A DNA stretch of 64,000 bases from Sphaerolaimus hirsutus (Eukaryota > Nematoda > Chromadorea > Monhysterida > Sphaerolaimidae). The translations under genes were made by a program, and so were the position numbers. The notes beneath the pieces were generated by a model. The model was not told where the DNA came from and searched no databases. It was given only the letters and a program-made list of their open reading frames with translations. Below are positions 43,007 to 54,246 of the stretch, in pieces (within the stretch, counting starts at the first letter, position 1; every line of letters starts with the position of its first letter). The DNA lies in the NCBI GenBank assembly GCA_964036195.1, contig OZ038451.1, positions 24,631,927-24,695,926 on the forward strand, given 5' to 3'.

Positions 43007-46000
43007 TCAAACTGCAGTAGAATTAGTCGCCTCAGTCGGAGCCGGCAAATCGTCAGGACCTCGATCCCTAGTCGCCGCTTCCTTGGCAGCCTTAAAAAGG
43101 TCATCTTCCGACAACATTTCCCCTTTCAGTTGGCTGCCGTCGGCGGCGACAAAACGCCCGTTGATGCCGAAAGGTCGCAGGTGATAAATCAGGTATTCCA
43201 TCACGTACATTTGGTTGGGCGACACGTAATGGAAGGCGATCGAGTGGTCGCTGCAGCACCCCATGCCCTGGGGGGTTGATAAGGGGGTTGGTGGGGGTAG
43301 GGTGGTAGTTTGAGAGGATCTTAATTTTGGAAAAGTCTGATTTAAAAGATCAGATTTTTTTATATTACACGATGCTTTTTTTCGATTTCAAACAAGAATG
43401 TCAAACTTGCAGTACTGTAGGTATGGAAAAACGCGCTTTTTCCAACGACTACGCTTTTTTAAATATAAACGGCGCTTTTTTGCACATTTTTACCTTATAC
43501 CAACTTTGAGCCATTTTAACCCATTTTGAGCTATCAAATCATTACATATATAGCTTTTTGAAGAATGTTCGTGACTTAAAAAGCGGCGTTTTAAATAAAG
43601 CGGTTGAAAAAACGCTGGCCATCCCTATAGTACTGATTCATAAGGTATTTAAAAGCGTTCGTGCCATTTAAACATAAAAATCAAACAGCCAGAAAAAATC
43701 AATTTATCCTATCTCTATTTCACGGCTGTACACGAATTGCACCACAATTTAAAAACAATCCCACCTGCTCAATAGGATAATAAATATACTTCCAGAACCA
43801 AAAGTTCGGATCGACATGTCCCGGAATCAGGTGGTGCTCTGGCACGAAGGGCAGAAATCTATATCTGCCCTCAAAATCCCTGCTGTCGCCCGCTTTAACG
43901 CCCACGCGATACATGCACTTGCCCATCTCCGCGTCCTCCGCACCCGTGTGGTCCTGGGGGGCAGTCCCGGACCCTGTAAAATGCCCTGTAAAATGTAAAA
44001 TGTCATGCAAAGTATCTACATTTGCCATTTTCGAGGGCATTTTTCATGACTTTGACAGTTTACATTTTACATTGCGTGACATTTTACATATTACAGGGCA
44101 CTTTACAGGGTCTGGGATTGGCACCTGCTTGCACTTTGACTTGTCTGGAAGCGCCTCCTCTACGAAGCGGCGTAGAGCCTCGCGCGACAGCACGTAGCCA
44201 GCCCCGCCCGACATGTACCTGGGGGATGGAAAGTTAAGTAAAGTGAGGTAAGGTAAGTTGAGTAAGTTAAGTTGATACTTGCATGTAGGGTCCAAACAAG
44301 ATCCCGATCCCGAATCCCGAGACATTTAGGGATTTTGTGGTCCCGATCCCGATCCCGAAACTTTTGAAATCGCAATCCCGATCCCGAATTTTTTTACTCA
44401 ATCCCGATCCCGGAAAATTTGCCGACTTAAAAAAAACATTTTTGCAGTAAGAATTGTGACCATTCCTTAAATATGATAACTTTTTTCCAATCCCGATCCC
44501 GATCCCGAAAAAATGCTAATCCCGGTCCCGATCCCGAGACACCAATATCGATCGCAATCCCCAAATCTCAAAAGACCAATCCCGATCCCGAAAGCTCAAT
44601 CCCGATCCCGATCCCGAAAGCTCAAAAAGCCAATCCCGACTCCGATCCCAAAAAGTCAGTCCCGTTTGAACCCTACTTGCATGTGCATGACGATTGTGCT
44701 GATAATAAATACACTGTAGGGTTAATATCCTAAGTTTGACGAATGAAATCAAAAACAAAATACTTTTAGACTATATTTTGAACTTTTCTTTTCTGGCACT
44801 ACCCAAACAATCCCCCAAAAATCCTACAATAAACCACACATATATGCAACTCACCCCTGCGGATTAAACGGTTTGAACTTGCAACCAAACCAAATAGGCT
44901 CTTCAGGACTGTGTGCCATCAGCATATATCTCAAATTCTCCACAATGACATAAGTGTCGTCATCAGCTTTCATAAACCAGTCATAATCATTTAAATAATT
45001 GTCGTAGACGTATTTGTAAGCAGCTTTTGTCTTGCCCCAAAGCCAATTTCTACCCTCTTGCACATCGAGTTTTACTGCTGGTAACTCAGCGTCAGCTTCG
45101 GATGAGATGAAAATGTACTTGTTGCACCTGTGCGTGATGGACGTTGGATTAAAGTAGAGTGACAACTTAAAATGGTGTACTATTGGCGTTTTTTACACAT
45201 GTGTCAACTCTGATTTCGGCTTGACGTGTCGCAGAGTGATCTTCCAATGCACTTGCGACAATTTTGAAGAAAAAATATTACGCATTGGCATATCGCCCTG
45301 CGACACGTGAAGCCTAAATCTGAGTTGACATTGACAAGTTGACACCCACGTGTCAACTAGTCTGCGGGACACCATTATTCGAGTTATGGCCCAATTTTTA
45401 AAGATTTCCGACCTTCTGGCCCAGGTGGCTTTGACGTGCTTTGCGCGCTTCTCGTGGTTGTCCTTGCCGGTGAGCACCCAGCACAGGACGCGCACGCGCT
45501 TCGCCACCGCCGCCGCCACTATGTCCTCGCCTGCGCGTGAATGTTTTTACATGTTTGAAGCGTTGTTTGTAACGTCGGCCGCTTGAGTAATGGCCACACT
45601 CGAATGCGATGAACTAAGTTATGTTTTGAGGCACAGACGCTTTTATGTGGCGCATCATTGCCACTCGATCAGATGACAATGCTAAATCTCGTCAAGTGAT
45701 ATACTCGGCGGAGATCACTCTTAGTGTGGAAACCTACCATAACCCATCTGAATAATGAACCAAAAATTATACAGTTTTCTCATCATAATACTTCGATTTT
45801 AATATGGAATAATTAAGTACGACATTTATCACAAGATTTTATTGATTAAATTAAGGTAGGATTCTCCACATGAATTCGTTTAAGTAACTGTTTGTCACTT
45901 TACTACTTTTAATTCGCAGTCCGACGAGTATACATACATTAAAAAGTTAGAATTGTCACTTTCCACTTGACCTATACAGCATTGGCGGCCCGCACACCAG

Positions 46001-47218
46001 TTGACACGCGTGTGTCAACTGGTCTGTGTCAACTCAGATTTCGGCTTAAGGTGTCGCAGAGCGTTCTCCAAATGCACACGCGGTAATGTCGAAAAATATG
46101 GATTACGGCAAACGCATTGGAAGACCGCTCTGCGACACGTGAATCCGAAATCAGAATTGACACAGACCAGCCGACACACAAGTGTCAACTGCCAACTAGT
46201 GTGTGGGCCGCCAGTCTCTCCTCAACCCACCCAAATGATTATGCTCATCACTGGAATGGAACTGCACTGGCCGGTCGGGCCCCGCGGCCTGCTGCAGCAC
46301 GCCATGGTCGTGCGGGTCGTTGTGTCCGCCGAAGCCGGCCGCATCGTGATCGTCGTGCACGTGCTGCGCCGCCGGCGCCACGGAGCCGGGCATGGCGGGT
46401 TTGTGTTGAGTTGCCTGTTGTCGTTGCTGCTCTTGCTGTTGTCTCGATAGTACGTGGGATCGCTGATGCGGGTGGGGGTGTGATTGAGGTTGGGGTTGGG
46501 ACACCGAACCGACACGAACGGCCGGTCCAAGCATATTTTGGAACCGATTACCGAAACCGAAAAATACCTGTACCGGTACCGAACACCGGAACCAAAAATT
46601 TTGAGGAACCGAGAACCGATATCCGAACCGAAATCTTTTGGAACAGAGAACCGGAACCGAAAATTTTGAAATTCCCAACCCTAATTGGAGGTGGGGTTGG
46701 AGTGTAGTCGATTTGAGTCGATCTATGGCTCTAGACTGGTCGATCTAGTCGATCCGGGCTGTTCTTCAATCAGCAAGGTGCAAATGAAATAAAAATTCAA
46801 TTAAAAATAATTTTTTTCAGAATTCATTGGTTGGGCCCATCACATCATCCGTGTCGAAGGCAGCGATAACACACGTCAAAATTACTATTTTCATCACAAA
46901 ACCGTGGTTGATAACTTGATAACTTGATAACGTGGTTGGTAAAACCATACAAAACCACAAGTGAATGCCACTAAAAGACGTAGTTTCTTACGAAGTTTGC
47001 AGACGTTTTCCAAACCCTCCATGCCATCCGTACAATATTTAATTGTCACAAACCCAACCAACAATGCCGACAAGAGTGCGCTCCATATCCTGCTGGTAGG
47101 TGGCCACGTAGGCGTTCAGGTACATGTAGCTGAGCGCGAAGCCGAACACGATGCCCACGGTGAAGTTGAGCAGCATCGAGCGCAGCCGGCTGGGCCCGCC
47201 CGCGCCGCTCGACCACAT
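43007..47218 (-). CDS. C1GALT1: Glycoprotein-N-acetylgalactosamine 3-beta-galactosyltransferase 1 (core 1 synthase)
   Basis: Golgi type II enzyme that adds Gal to GalNAc-Ser/Thr to form the core 1 O-glycan. Seven in-phase GT-AG exons (47072-47218, 46231-46462, 45413-45530, 44855-45127, 44125-44218, 43765-43953, 43007-43267) give 437 aa, compared with 363 in human. A short cytosolic tail and signal anchor ([17 protein letters not shown]) sit in exon 1. A Gln/His-rich stem fills exon 2, which explains the extra length. The catalytic domain begins [10 protein letters not shown], then [17 protein letters not shown]. The metal-binding motif KADDDTYV is at about residues 219-226. [40 protein letters not shown] and [10 protein letters not shown] follow. 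The gene looks complete and functional. Almost every intron contains one TIR element, and intron 5 is itself an element. Confidence 0.96.
43418..43627. mobile_element. hAT-like MITE in C1GALT1 intron 6
   Basis: TAGGTATGGAAAAACGCG ... AACGCTGGCCATCCCTA, flanked by CAGTACTG and TAGTACTG (7/8). Confidence 0.75.
43954..44124 (-). mobile_element. Introner-like element that is exactly C1GALT1 intron 5
   Basis: A 171-bp foldback. On the - strand it begins GTGCCAATCCCAGACCCTG and ends with GGGTCCGGGACTGCCCCCCAG. The two ends are inverted copies and the middle is TGTAAAATG-type repeats. The flanks are CAAGCAG| and |GACCACAC, leaving CAGG at both edges. The upstream exon ends KSKCKQ and the downstream exon begins [14 protein letters not shown], as C1GALT1 requires. 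So the spliced intron and the element share both boundaries. Confidence 0.9.
44286..44675. mobile_element. hAT-like element with (CGATCC)n arrays in C1GALT1 intron 4
   Basis: TAGGGTCCAAACAAGATCCC ... CAGTCCCGTTTGAACCCTA with a perfect 8-bp duplication, CTTGCATG. Most of the body is variants of AATCCCGATCCCGATCCCGA. Confidence 0.88.
45186..45372. mobile_element. CACTAGTTGACA-type inverted-repeat element in C1GALT1 intron 3
   Basis: GTGTCAACTCTGATTTCGGC and its inverted copy bracket a core with GACGTGTCGCAGAG. It has the same design as the copy at 45990-46215. Confidence 0.6.
45990..46215. mobile_element. CACTAGTTGACA-type element in C1GALT1 intron 2
   Basis: GGCCCGCACACCAGTTGACA ... TGCCAACTAGTGTGTGGGCC is a strong hairpin. 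Sub-terminal TGTGTCAACTCAGATTTCGG repeats are inverted between the arms. Other members are at 28617-28775, 32137-32290, 49628-49860 and a half copy at 53660-53775. Confidence 0.7.
46491..46683. mobile_element. TAGGGTTGGGAATT-type MITE in C1GALT1 intron 1
   Basis: TGGGGTTGGGACACCGAACC ... GAAATTCCCAACCCTA with GAACCGAGAACCGGAACC repeats. The duplication is unclear (ATTGAGGT against ATTGGAGG). Confidence 0.6.
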
Positions 47219-47746
47219 GGCTGCGAGTTGACGGGCGACAATGTGAATACACATACTAGTTGACAGAAAATTCCTGTCAACTAAATTTTGGTTAATTTGG
47301 GTGTGATTTCAACTTTCCTGTGTGATAGAGTGAAGTTAATTTTATATTGTGTAGTGACACTCAATTGTCATGTTTTTCTGTTAAGTGTGATGCTTTTTTA
47401 CTCCTTTTCAGAGCTCAAACTCGCAAACACACTGTAGGATAGTAAGTGATATATTTCTTTTCTGCATTTAAATGCATAAGCCCCTGTTTACCTAGATCCG
47501 AACGCTTACGATTTTTTAAAACGATTCATTCACAGCCCCCCCTAAACTTTTGGGAAAATTCACCCCATTACAAAAGATAGCCCAAAGAGTTGTCTAAATG
47601 ATGTATGGTATGCCCCCAATATAAGGCCGTGTGGGCCGTGTAAACGGCCACCACATTTTTTTATACAAAAATGCACTGATCACCTTGGTCCGAACGTTTC
47701 TGTTTATATGCTTATATTCTGTTTTCAGGCCAGAATTTGGCCATAA

Positions 47747-48156
47747 TACAGAACAGAGTCCTGGCTTAGTGCCAAATGCCATTTCGACGGTTTCTTTCCA
47801 GGCAGAAATAAGATTAGGATATTTTCAATTTTCACTGTTTTGTATTGCGATCACGATCAGCTGTGATTGTGATCATTTTATCTCCTAATGTTAGATCTAT
47901 TAACACAGAAAATGCTTCCACCAGAAAGAGAAATCTTAAGCGGTGTAGGTTTTAAAAAAACCGCTTAAGATTTCTCTTTCTGGTGGAAGCATTTTCTGTG
48001 TTAATAGATCTAACATTAGGAGATAAAATGATCACAATCACAGCTGATCGTGATCGCAATACAAAACAGTGAAAATTGAAAATATCCTAATCTTATTTCT
48101 GCCTGGAAAGAAACCGTCGAAATGGCATTTGGCACTAAGCAGGACTCTGTTCTGTA
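47747..48156. repeat. Perfect-looking palindrome abutting the assembly gap
   Basis: TACAGAACAGAGTCCTGG at the left is repeated inverted up to the first N. The axis is near 47953 (AAAAAAACCGCTT / AAGCGG). The arms run past the gap on one side. Confidence 0.8.
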
Positions 48157-48356
48157 NNNNNNNNNNNNNNNNNNNNNNNNNNNNNNNNNNNNNNNNNNNN
48201 NNNNNNNNNNNNNNNNNNNNNNNNNNNNNNNNNNNNNNNNNNNNNNNNNNNNNNNNNNNNNNNNNNNNNNNNNNNNNNNNNNNNNNNNNNNNNNNNNNNN
48301 NNNNNNNNNNNNNNNNNNNNNNNNNNNNNNNNNNNNNNNNNNNNNNNNNNNNNNNN
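48157..48356. other. Assembly gap (200 N)
   Basis: 200 unknown bases, a conventional scaffold spacer, placed directly at the end of a palindrome arm. Confidence 0.99.
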
Positions 48357-49088
48357 AACGCACACACAGAGGCTATAAAAACTTTTTAGGCTCATAAAAG
48401 TTTCAAGTTCTCAGAAGCAACTCACCGGTGGCTCTCACTAAAACAGTTGGGACTCAAAATTCCATGATTTAGGTCCCTGGCTGTCGAAATAAATTCCACG
48501 CAAATTTAGATGTTTCTTTCCAAATTACAATGTGAAAATGGAATAAATAAAATCGTTTGGGTAACGCCAGCAGAAATGTTTATGTTGGAAAACGCTTAAA
48601 AATGCGGCAACAATGGATGTATTATTGTTAATAGAATGTTAGAATAGAAAATACAGAATTAGACAAACAATGTTTCCACAACAATCTGTCAGTCGATCAT
48701 ATTTTCAGCTAGATAAACCTGCGATTTAGTCGACAGCTTTTCAACGCAATTTATACATTGAATAAAAGCGATAAATTTTAAGTGTTTTATATTAGCTTAA
48801 ACAATTTTACACGCTGACATCGAATAAATTCGAAAAGGCACCAAAGAAAAAAAATCATTTTCGTAAAACCTAAATGTTCCAGTTTAGCATCAAACATGCA
48901 AATCGCGCGGCAAATTTAGATAAATAAATATAAGAAAAACCCCGATAATAAATGTGTACAGTGGCTAAATGTGCAGTTTTCGCCTGCATACGAAGGTTAC
49001 TGCAAATGATGCTGATATGCTTTGTATAAATGGGCACAAGATGATTAAACTACCTAGTTCTTCTGGACGAAAGGGTTTGATATTGACA

Positions 49089-49378
49089 CACCGTATTTGC
49101 TTGAATAACCCCCCCCCCCGTTAAATGGGTGAGGAAAGAAACATTTCCCCCTCGAATTATCCCCCCTCTAGGCGTGTGATAAATTTGTTGTGTTCAATTT
49201 GAACAAAAATGCCTGTTATTTTGTTAATAAATAGAGCACATTTGTCAAATGCGTTGATAGAAACATGATTGAAAATTTGGACGAAGTAATAAATCCCCCT
49301 CTTAAAAAATCCCCCCACTTGATTAGTTCCCCCTAAAAATGTCTGACATAATGGGGATTATTCGAGCAAATACGGTGT
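49089..49378. mobile_element. CCGTATTTGC-type element
   Basis: ACACCGTATTTGCTTGAATA ... TATTCGAGCAAATACGGTGT, a complete copy in the gene-poor region. Confidence 0.7.
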
Positions 49379-49459
49379 ATACCTATATACATTGTGGCTG
49401 GCAGCGCACACGAACACACATGGACGCATTTGAGTTTGCAGGAATTATTTACTGTCCAT

Positions 49460-50076
49460 CAGGGGTTTAGTAGGGAGGGGGGGCGGGGGGGTCACCCCCC
49501 CCCCCAAATCCGCTAGCTATCTATCTATCTGGAGCGATTTTTGAAAAAAATTCGCTCAAAATCGCTAATTTTCACATCTTTTAATAGTTTTTCACCTCCA
49601 AATTCGCTAGTTCATGTTCATTATCGCCTATTGGGCCCACACACTAGTTGACATCGCAAATTCGCGTCAACTCAGTGTCAATTGGATAAAACAAGAAGTT
49701 TGTAAAAAGCATCACACTTAACAGGAACAATGAAAATGAAGTGTCATGATGTAAAATTAACTATGCTCTATCAGATAGATAAGTTGAAATCACAGTATCA
49801 CTTAAATTCAGTTGACATTTAGTTGACACGAATTCAGTTGACATCCAGTGTGTGGGGGCCCATTTTGGCTATATATGTGCTTATATACTTATTTTTAGCC
49901 ATTTTTCACCTACTTTTAGCGATTTTTCCCCCTTTTCTTCCTTCTATACCTCGGAAAACCCTATATATTGAACCCCCACAAACCCCCCCCCCCATTTTCC
50001 AGCTATCTATCCCTCCGGAGGAGCGATTTGCTATCTATATGAACCCCCGCGGGGGTCCAAATCTACAAAACCCCTG
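49460..50076. mobile_element. CAGGGGTTT-type hAT-like element with CTATCTAT arrays
   Basis: It has a perfect 8-bp duplication, CTGTCCAT (49452-49459 and 50077-50084). It starts CAGGGGTTTAGTAGGG and ends AAAACCCCTG. A CACTAGTTGACA element (49628-49860) is nested inside. Confidence 0.88.
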
Positions 50077-53025
50077 CTGTCCATCAACCCGGGGTCTAGT
50101 GGGGGGGGGGGGGGGTCACCGCAGCGCCGATGCATATCACAATTTTTTGTCTGATGGTGTACCGCATGTTCAAAATATGTTATATGTCACGTCCGAACAG
50201 ACAGACGGTTGCGAGCGGGACAAAAAAATGTCCGAATTCAGCATATTTTCGCACTTTTTTAGGTTCTTTTCGCGGATGAAAAGTGAATGATAAGTTCACT
50301 TAGGCAAATGTTTTAAGGTTGGCACCATGCTGCCCAAATTTGTTTCGACGTTTGTTTATTGACACAATTGATAACGACAACCAGAAAAAAGGGCCAGATG
50401 AAAAATCACTATGACAAAAGTTTCTATGATGAATTTTTTTCCGCTGAATTAGAGCACAGACATGTAAATAAATATGTACAGTGCAAGAAGCATCCATCCA
50501 CTCCACAACAATTCGCAAAACCAAAATACGTATAAGCAGCCGTTCCGTAGGAAAAAAATGTCAACACAAATGCGTCAACTCAAATTCTCGCATGCCTCAC
50601 CTCACCATTTGATACTCTCTATTTTCTACTAAAAAATTTCTCTCGTCGCAAAAAAGGGGCCGGAATCGTTGAGGCGATTGTGCCCCGACATAAATATAGT
50701 TCGCACTTGACATTTTTAGAATGGTCTTCAAATAAAGCGACGGCGAATTTATGATATTTGCGTGTTTGCATTTTGCCAAACCCGACACCTACGCGGGTAG
50801 TTATCTATTGTCGGGGAAAGTGGCGCGCTCGTGAACGTTCAAGTTTGACCAAAAAAGTAATCTCTCAAGTCACAGATGCCTGGCGTGAATAAGTGTCCTG
50901 GTGGGAGAGCTGAATTGCAGATACCTAGCGTTCCGAAAATCTACGGCGTATTATTTATATTTATTTAAATATAAAAAAATCTTTTTTATTTATTTATTAT
51001 TTTTTTCTCGAGAAATTTTATTACCTATATTCATTTTATAAACAGAAAGTATAAAAAATATCTCCTTTATATTTTTTCTATATTTATTTAGGTACATATT
51101 GTCTGGGTGTCCATAAAATTTCGTTCGGATAGAGCAAAACTGTTTCGGGGAGGGAAATGGACTTGTCGCCTTCTTGCACACAAGAACACACAAGAATAAC
51201 ACACAACAGTTTTTTCCAAAAAAAAGATGCGGAGGATGGACTTGTCGACTTTCAGCCCAAAACTAAGTGGACTTGTCGACTTCTTGCGCAATTTTTTTGC
51301 ATTTTTCCCAAAAAATGTCAAATTTGGCACTATGCCATATGGGCATGTGAAGTCAACAAATTTATGGAAAAAAATGAAAAATGTGCAAACGTAGCCCCAA
51401 ATGACGTATCCGGGCCTAACTCGAAATTTTCATATTTTGGAATGTCGACTTTTAGAATTGGACGCCTCAATTATATTTTATCTTTTGAGAGATTTTCTGA
51501 GATTATATTTTTATTATGATTTCTAAAAAAAACGTTTTTGGAACGCTAAGTACAGTCACGCTTTTTTCGAGACACCCTATTCATTCTATTTATCTGAATC
51601 ATAAATACGTTAACCGTTTCAACAAAATTCAAAGTCGCAAAATCCAAATCCAATCGCAAAATTGCGATAGAATGAATCGGGTTGCCCGAAAAAAGTGTCG
51701 GGCCAATTAAATTCCGCCCGGTCTGTTTTTCCGACGATTTATGATAGGGCAATGAAGAAAATATGATGACATGTAATACAGGTAATACCCACAAAAATAT
51801 GCGCAAAAATTCACGGCCAGAACAATTCGAAATCAATGAAATTAAAATTTGCACGCGGACATTTAAATCTATGCAACGTCTAAATTACACAGAAAATATG
51901 CAGACAAAATGTGCGACACCAGGCCAGGAGAAAAAAACGTGCATGACAACGGAATCATGCATACGAATGCAAATGGCAAGATGGATAGATACCTGTTTAT
52001 TTCAACCAGGAATCCAGCCATCTCACGTCGCAAGGCCGATTTCCAGACCCTGAGTAATTCATGCACTAACGAGTGCACATTTTATCGAAATATACACATC
52101 TCATGTGTCGATAAATATCACATCAGCAGTTGCCCAGAGTTGTTAAAAGTACTGAACTTTTTTCAAAGTATGTGTATGCGTAAAGTATTTTGTTTTTACT
52201 CACACCCTGAGTACAGAAAGAGTAAAGTAAAAAAGTTTTACTTTTACTCGCGAGTAAAATACTTTTTTCCCAGAAAGCGTAAATGCGTAAAAGTGAGTAA
52301 AATAACCTTTTCTTTCTGGAAAATGTAGAAGGGAGCATTATCAATGTTTACCCTGGATGACAAAAATGTTTTTTTCTTCATTTAATAAGTATTCTTTATG
52401 AAAAGCAGTGGTCTCTAATGGCAAAAATACTCTTTCTGTACTTGCAAGAATTACTCTACTGTACTCGAATACTCTCAACAAGTAAGCGTACAGTCAAGTA
52501 CAGATACTTCTCTCAAAGTATGCACATGCGTATTTACTCGGTACTCGAGTATGCGTACTTTTTGAGTAAAAGTAAATACTCATTAACAACTGTGCGCCCA
52601 TGAGCGGAAATTTATCAAATAGCGTAGAAATAAATGCGCATTCAGATGGGAAGAGATTTCATTTCGGACGGGTATTTCACATCGGAAGTGAGATTCGACT
52701 TTGGAAGGCAATGTAAATATTTATAAGCACCGAGTAAAAAATAATAGAGATTAGATAGCTGATCAAATCGCTTGTTTTTTGTTTGCACCTGCAGCGCGTA
52801 ATTTAAAAAATACTCCTACATAAATACCTCGGGTGAACACAAACATACATTTTTACTATGGAACAATTAATTACGAAATTTATCACAAGATTTTATTCAT
52901 TGAATTATGGTAGGTTTTCATAATTACTAGGTGTGTGGTCCGCCGAGTATATCTTGTTTTCACGAGAATTTCTAACTTCAAGACTTGATCAAGTGAAACT
53001 TGGGGCTGAGGATGACCGGTAACCA

Positions 53026-53240
53026 GTGGCGTAGCCAGGATTTTTGAGCGGGGGGGGGGGGAAGGGTATACGGAGCCGGGCGAACGGGGGGGGGGCGGCG
53101 CCCCTCCTCCCTAAAGTATTTGCGGAATGGAGTTATGGCGCTGGCACCATTCATAGGCGCCGCGCCATGGCGTAATTGACGTTGGCGCCAATGCCTACAA
53201 TATAAGAAAGAATATATATATATATACCTAAATGTATGAA
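53026..53240. mobile_element. Partial CAG-GGCGTAGCCAGG-type element
   Basis: CAGTGGCGTAGCCAGGATTT opens a G-rich, GGCGCC-bearing stretch like the complete members at 57936 and 58858. The right end was not located. Confidence 0.45.
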
Positions 53241-53785
53241 AATGCTACCGCATTTGGTCATTTGAAGCGGTATTTCCCTGCGTTTTCCGTCTGGTCCGGG
53301 AAATTTTTTTTTACATTTTCAATTTTCACACATGATATATTTAACATTTTACACGGCCTGAGGCGGGAGTAGGTCCAGGGAAGACACATCTAAATGATTC
53401 AACCCCAATTTCTAAAAACTGACACAAGGTCTGCAATAAAAAATGCCTATAACAATTAAAACACAATCCACATTCTAAATAAATACGTGATGGAACCCAG
53501 TCTGTAAACGCCAATGTCTCGTTCTTTCTGAGACAGTCCACGCACATTCAAACAGATGTTGACGACATAAATTAATTGTAAATGCATGTGCTACGTTGGC
53601 TGCGTCAGAAGCGTGTACCTACAGCCGGTGCTACAGAAAATTCAGGGAAATATTGTACAAAATAGGTTGACATGTGTGTCAACTGATCCGTGTTAACTCA
53701 GATTTCGACTTCACGTGTCGCAGAGCGATCTTCAAATATACATGTGGCAATGTTGAAAAATAAATATTGTGTGGGCGGCCATTGC

Positions 53786-54246
53786 CAGGGGTTTCCAAGA
53801 TTTCGGCCCTCGCGGGGGCTGGATAGATAGCAAATCACCTCTCCGGAGGGATAGATATATGAAAAAATTTTCTGGGGGGGGGCTTGGGGGGGGGCAAAAT
53901 ATATAGGCTTTTTCAGTGCATAGAAGGCCGAAAGGGGAAAAATCGCTAATAATCAGTTAAAAGTGGCTAAAAGTAGGTTTAAAATGGCTAAAAACAGGCA
54001 TATAACCGTGCATATAGCCGGAGAGCACGATTTTGAAGGTGAAAAACTATAAAAAGGTGCGAAAATTAGTGATTTTGAGCGAAAATTGGGGCAAAATTTC
54101 TCAAAAACCACACCAGATAGATAGATAGCTGAGGGATTTTTTTTTGGGGGGGTCTTTGGGGGTAGTAGCCAAAAATTTTGCCTCGGGATAGATAGATAGC
54201 TGGCGGATTGGGGGGGGCAGCCCCCCCCCCCCCTAGGAGACCCCTG
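53786..54246. mobile_element. CAGGGGTTTCC-type hAT-like element
   Basis: 461 bp with a perfect duplication GCCATTGC at both edges. The ends CAGGGGTTTCCAAGATTTCG and CTAGGAGACCCCTG enclose GATAGATAGC motifs and G/C runs. A related unbounded copy is at about 42030-42530. Confidence 0.88.

Noticed and set aside
53341-53547. Cys-rich open frame (-), MCVDCLRKNETLAF...
   Set aside because: Looked zinc-finger-like, but Cys spacing is irregular and no splice context or neighbour supports it.
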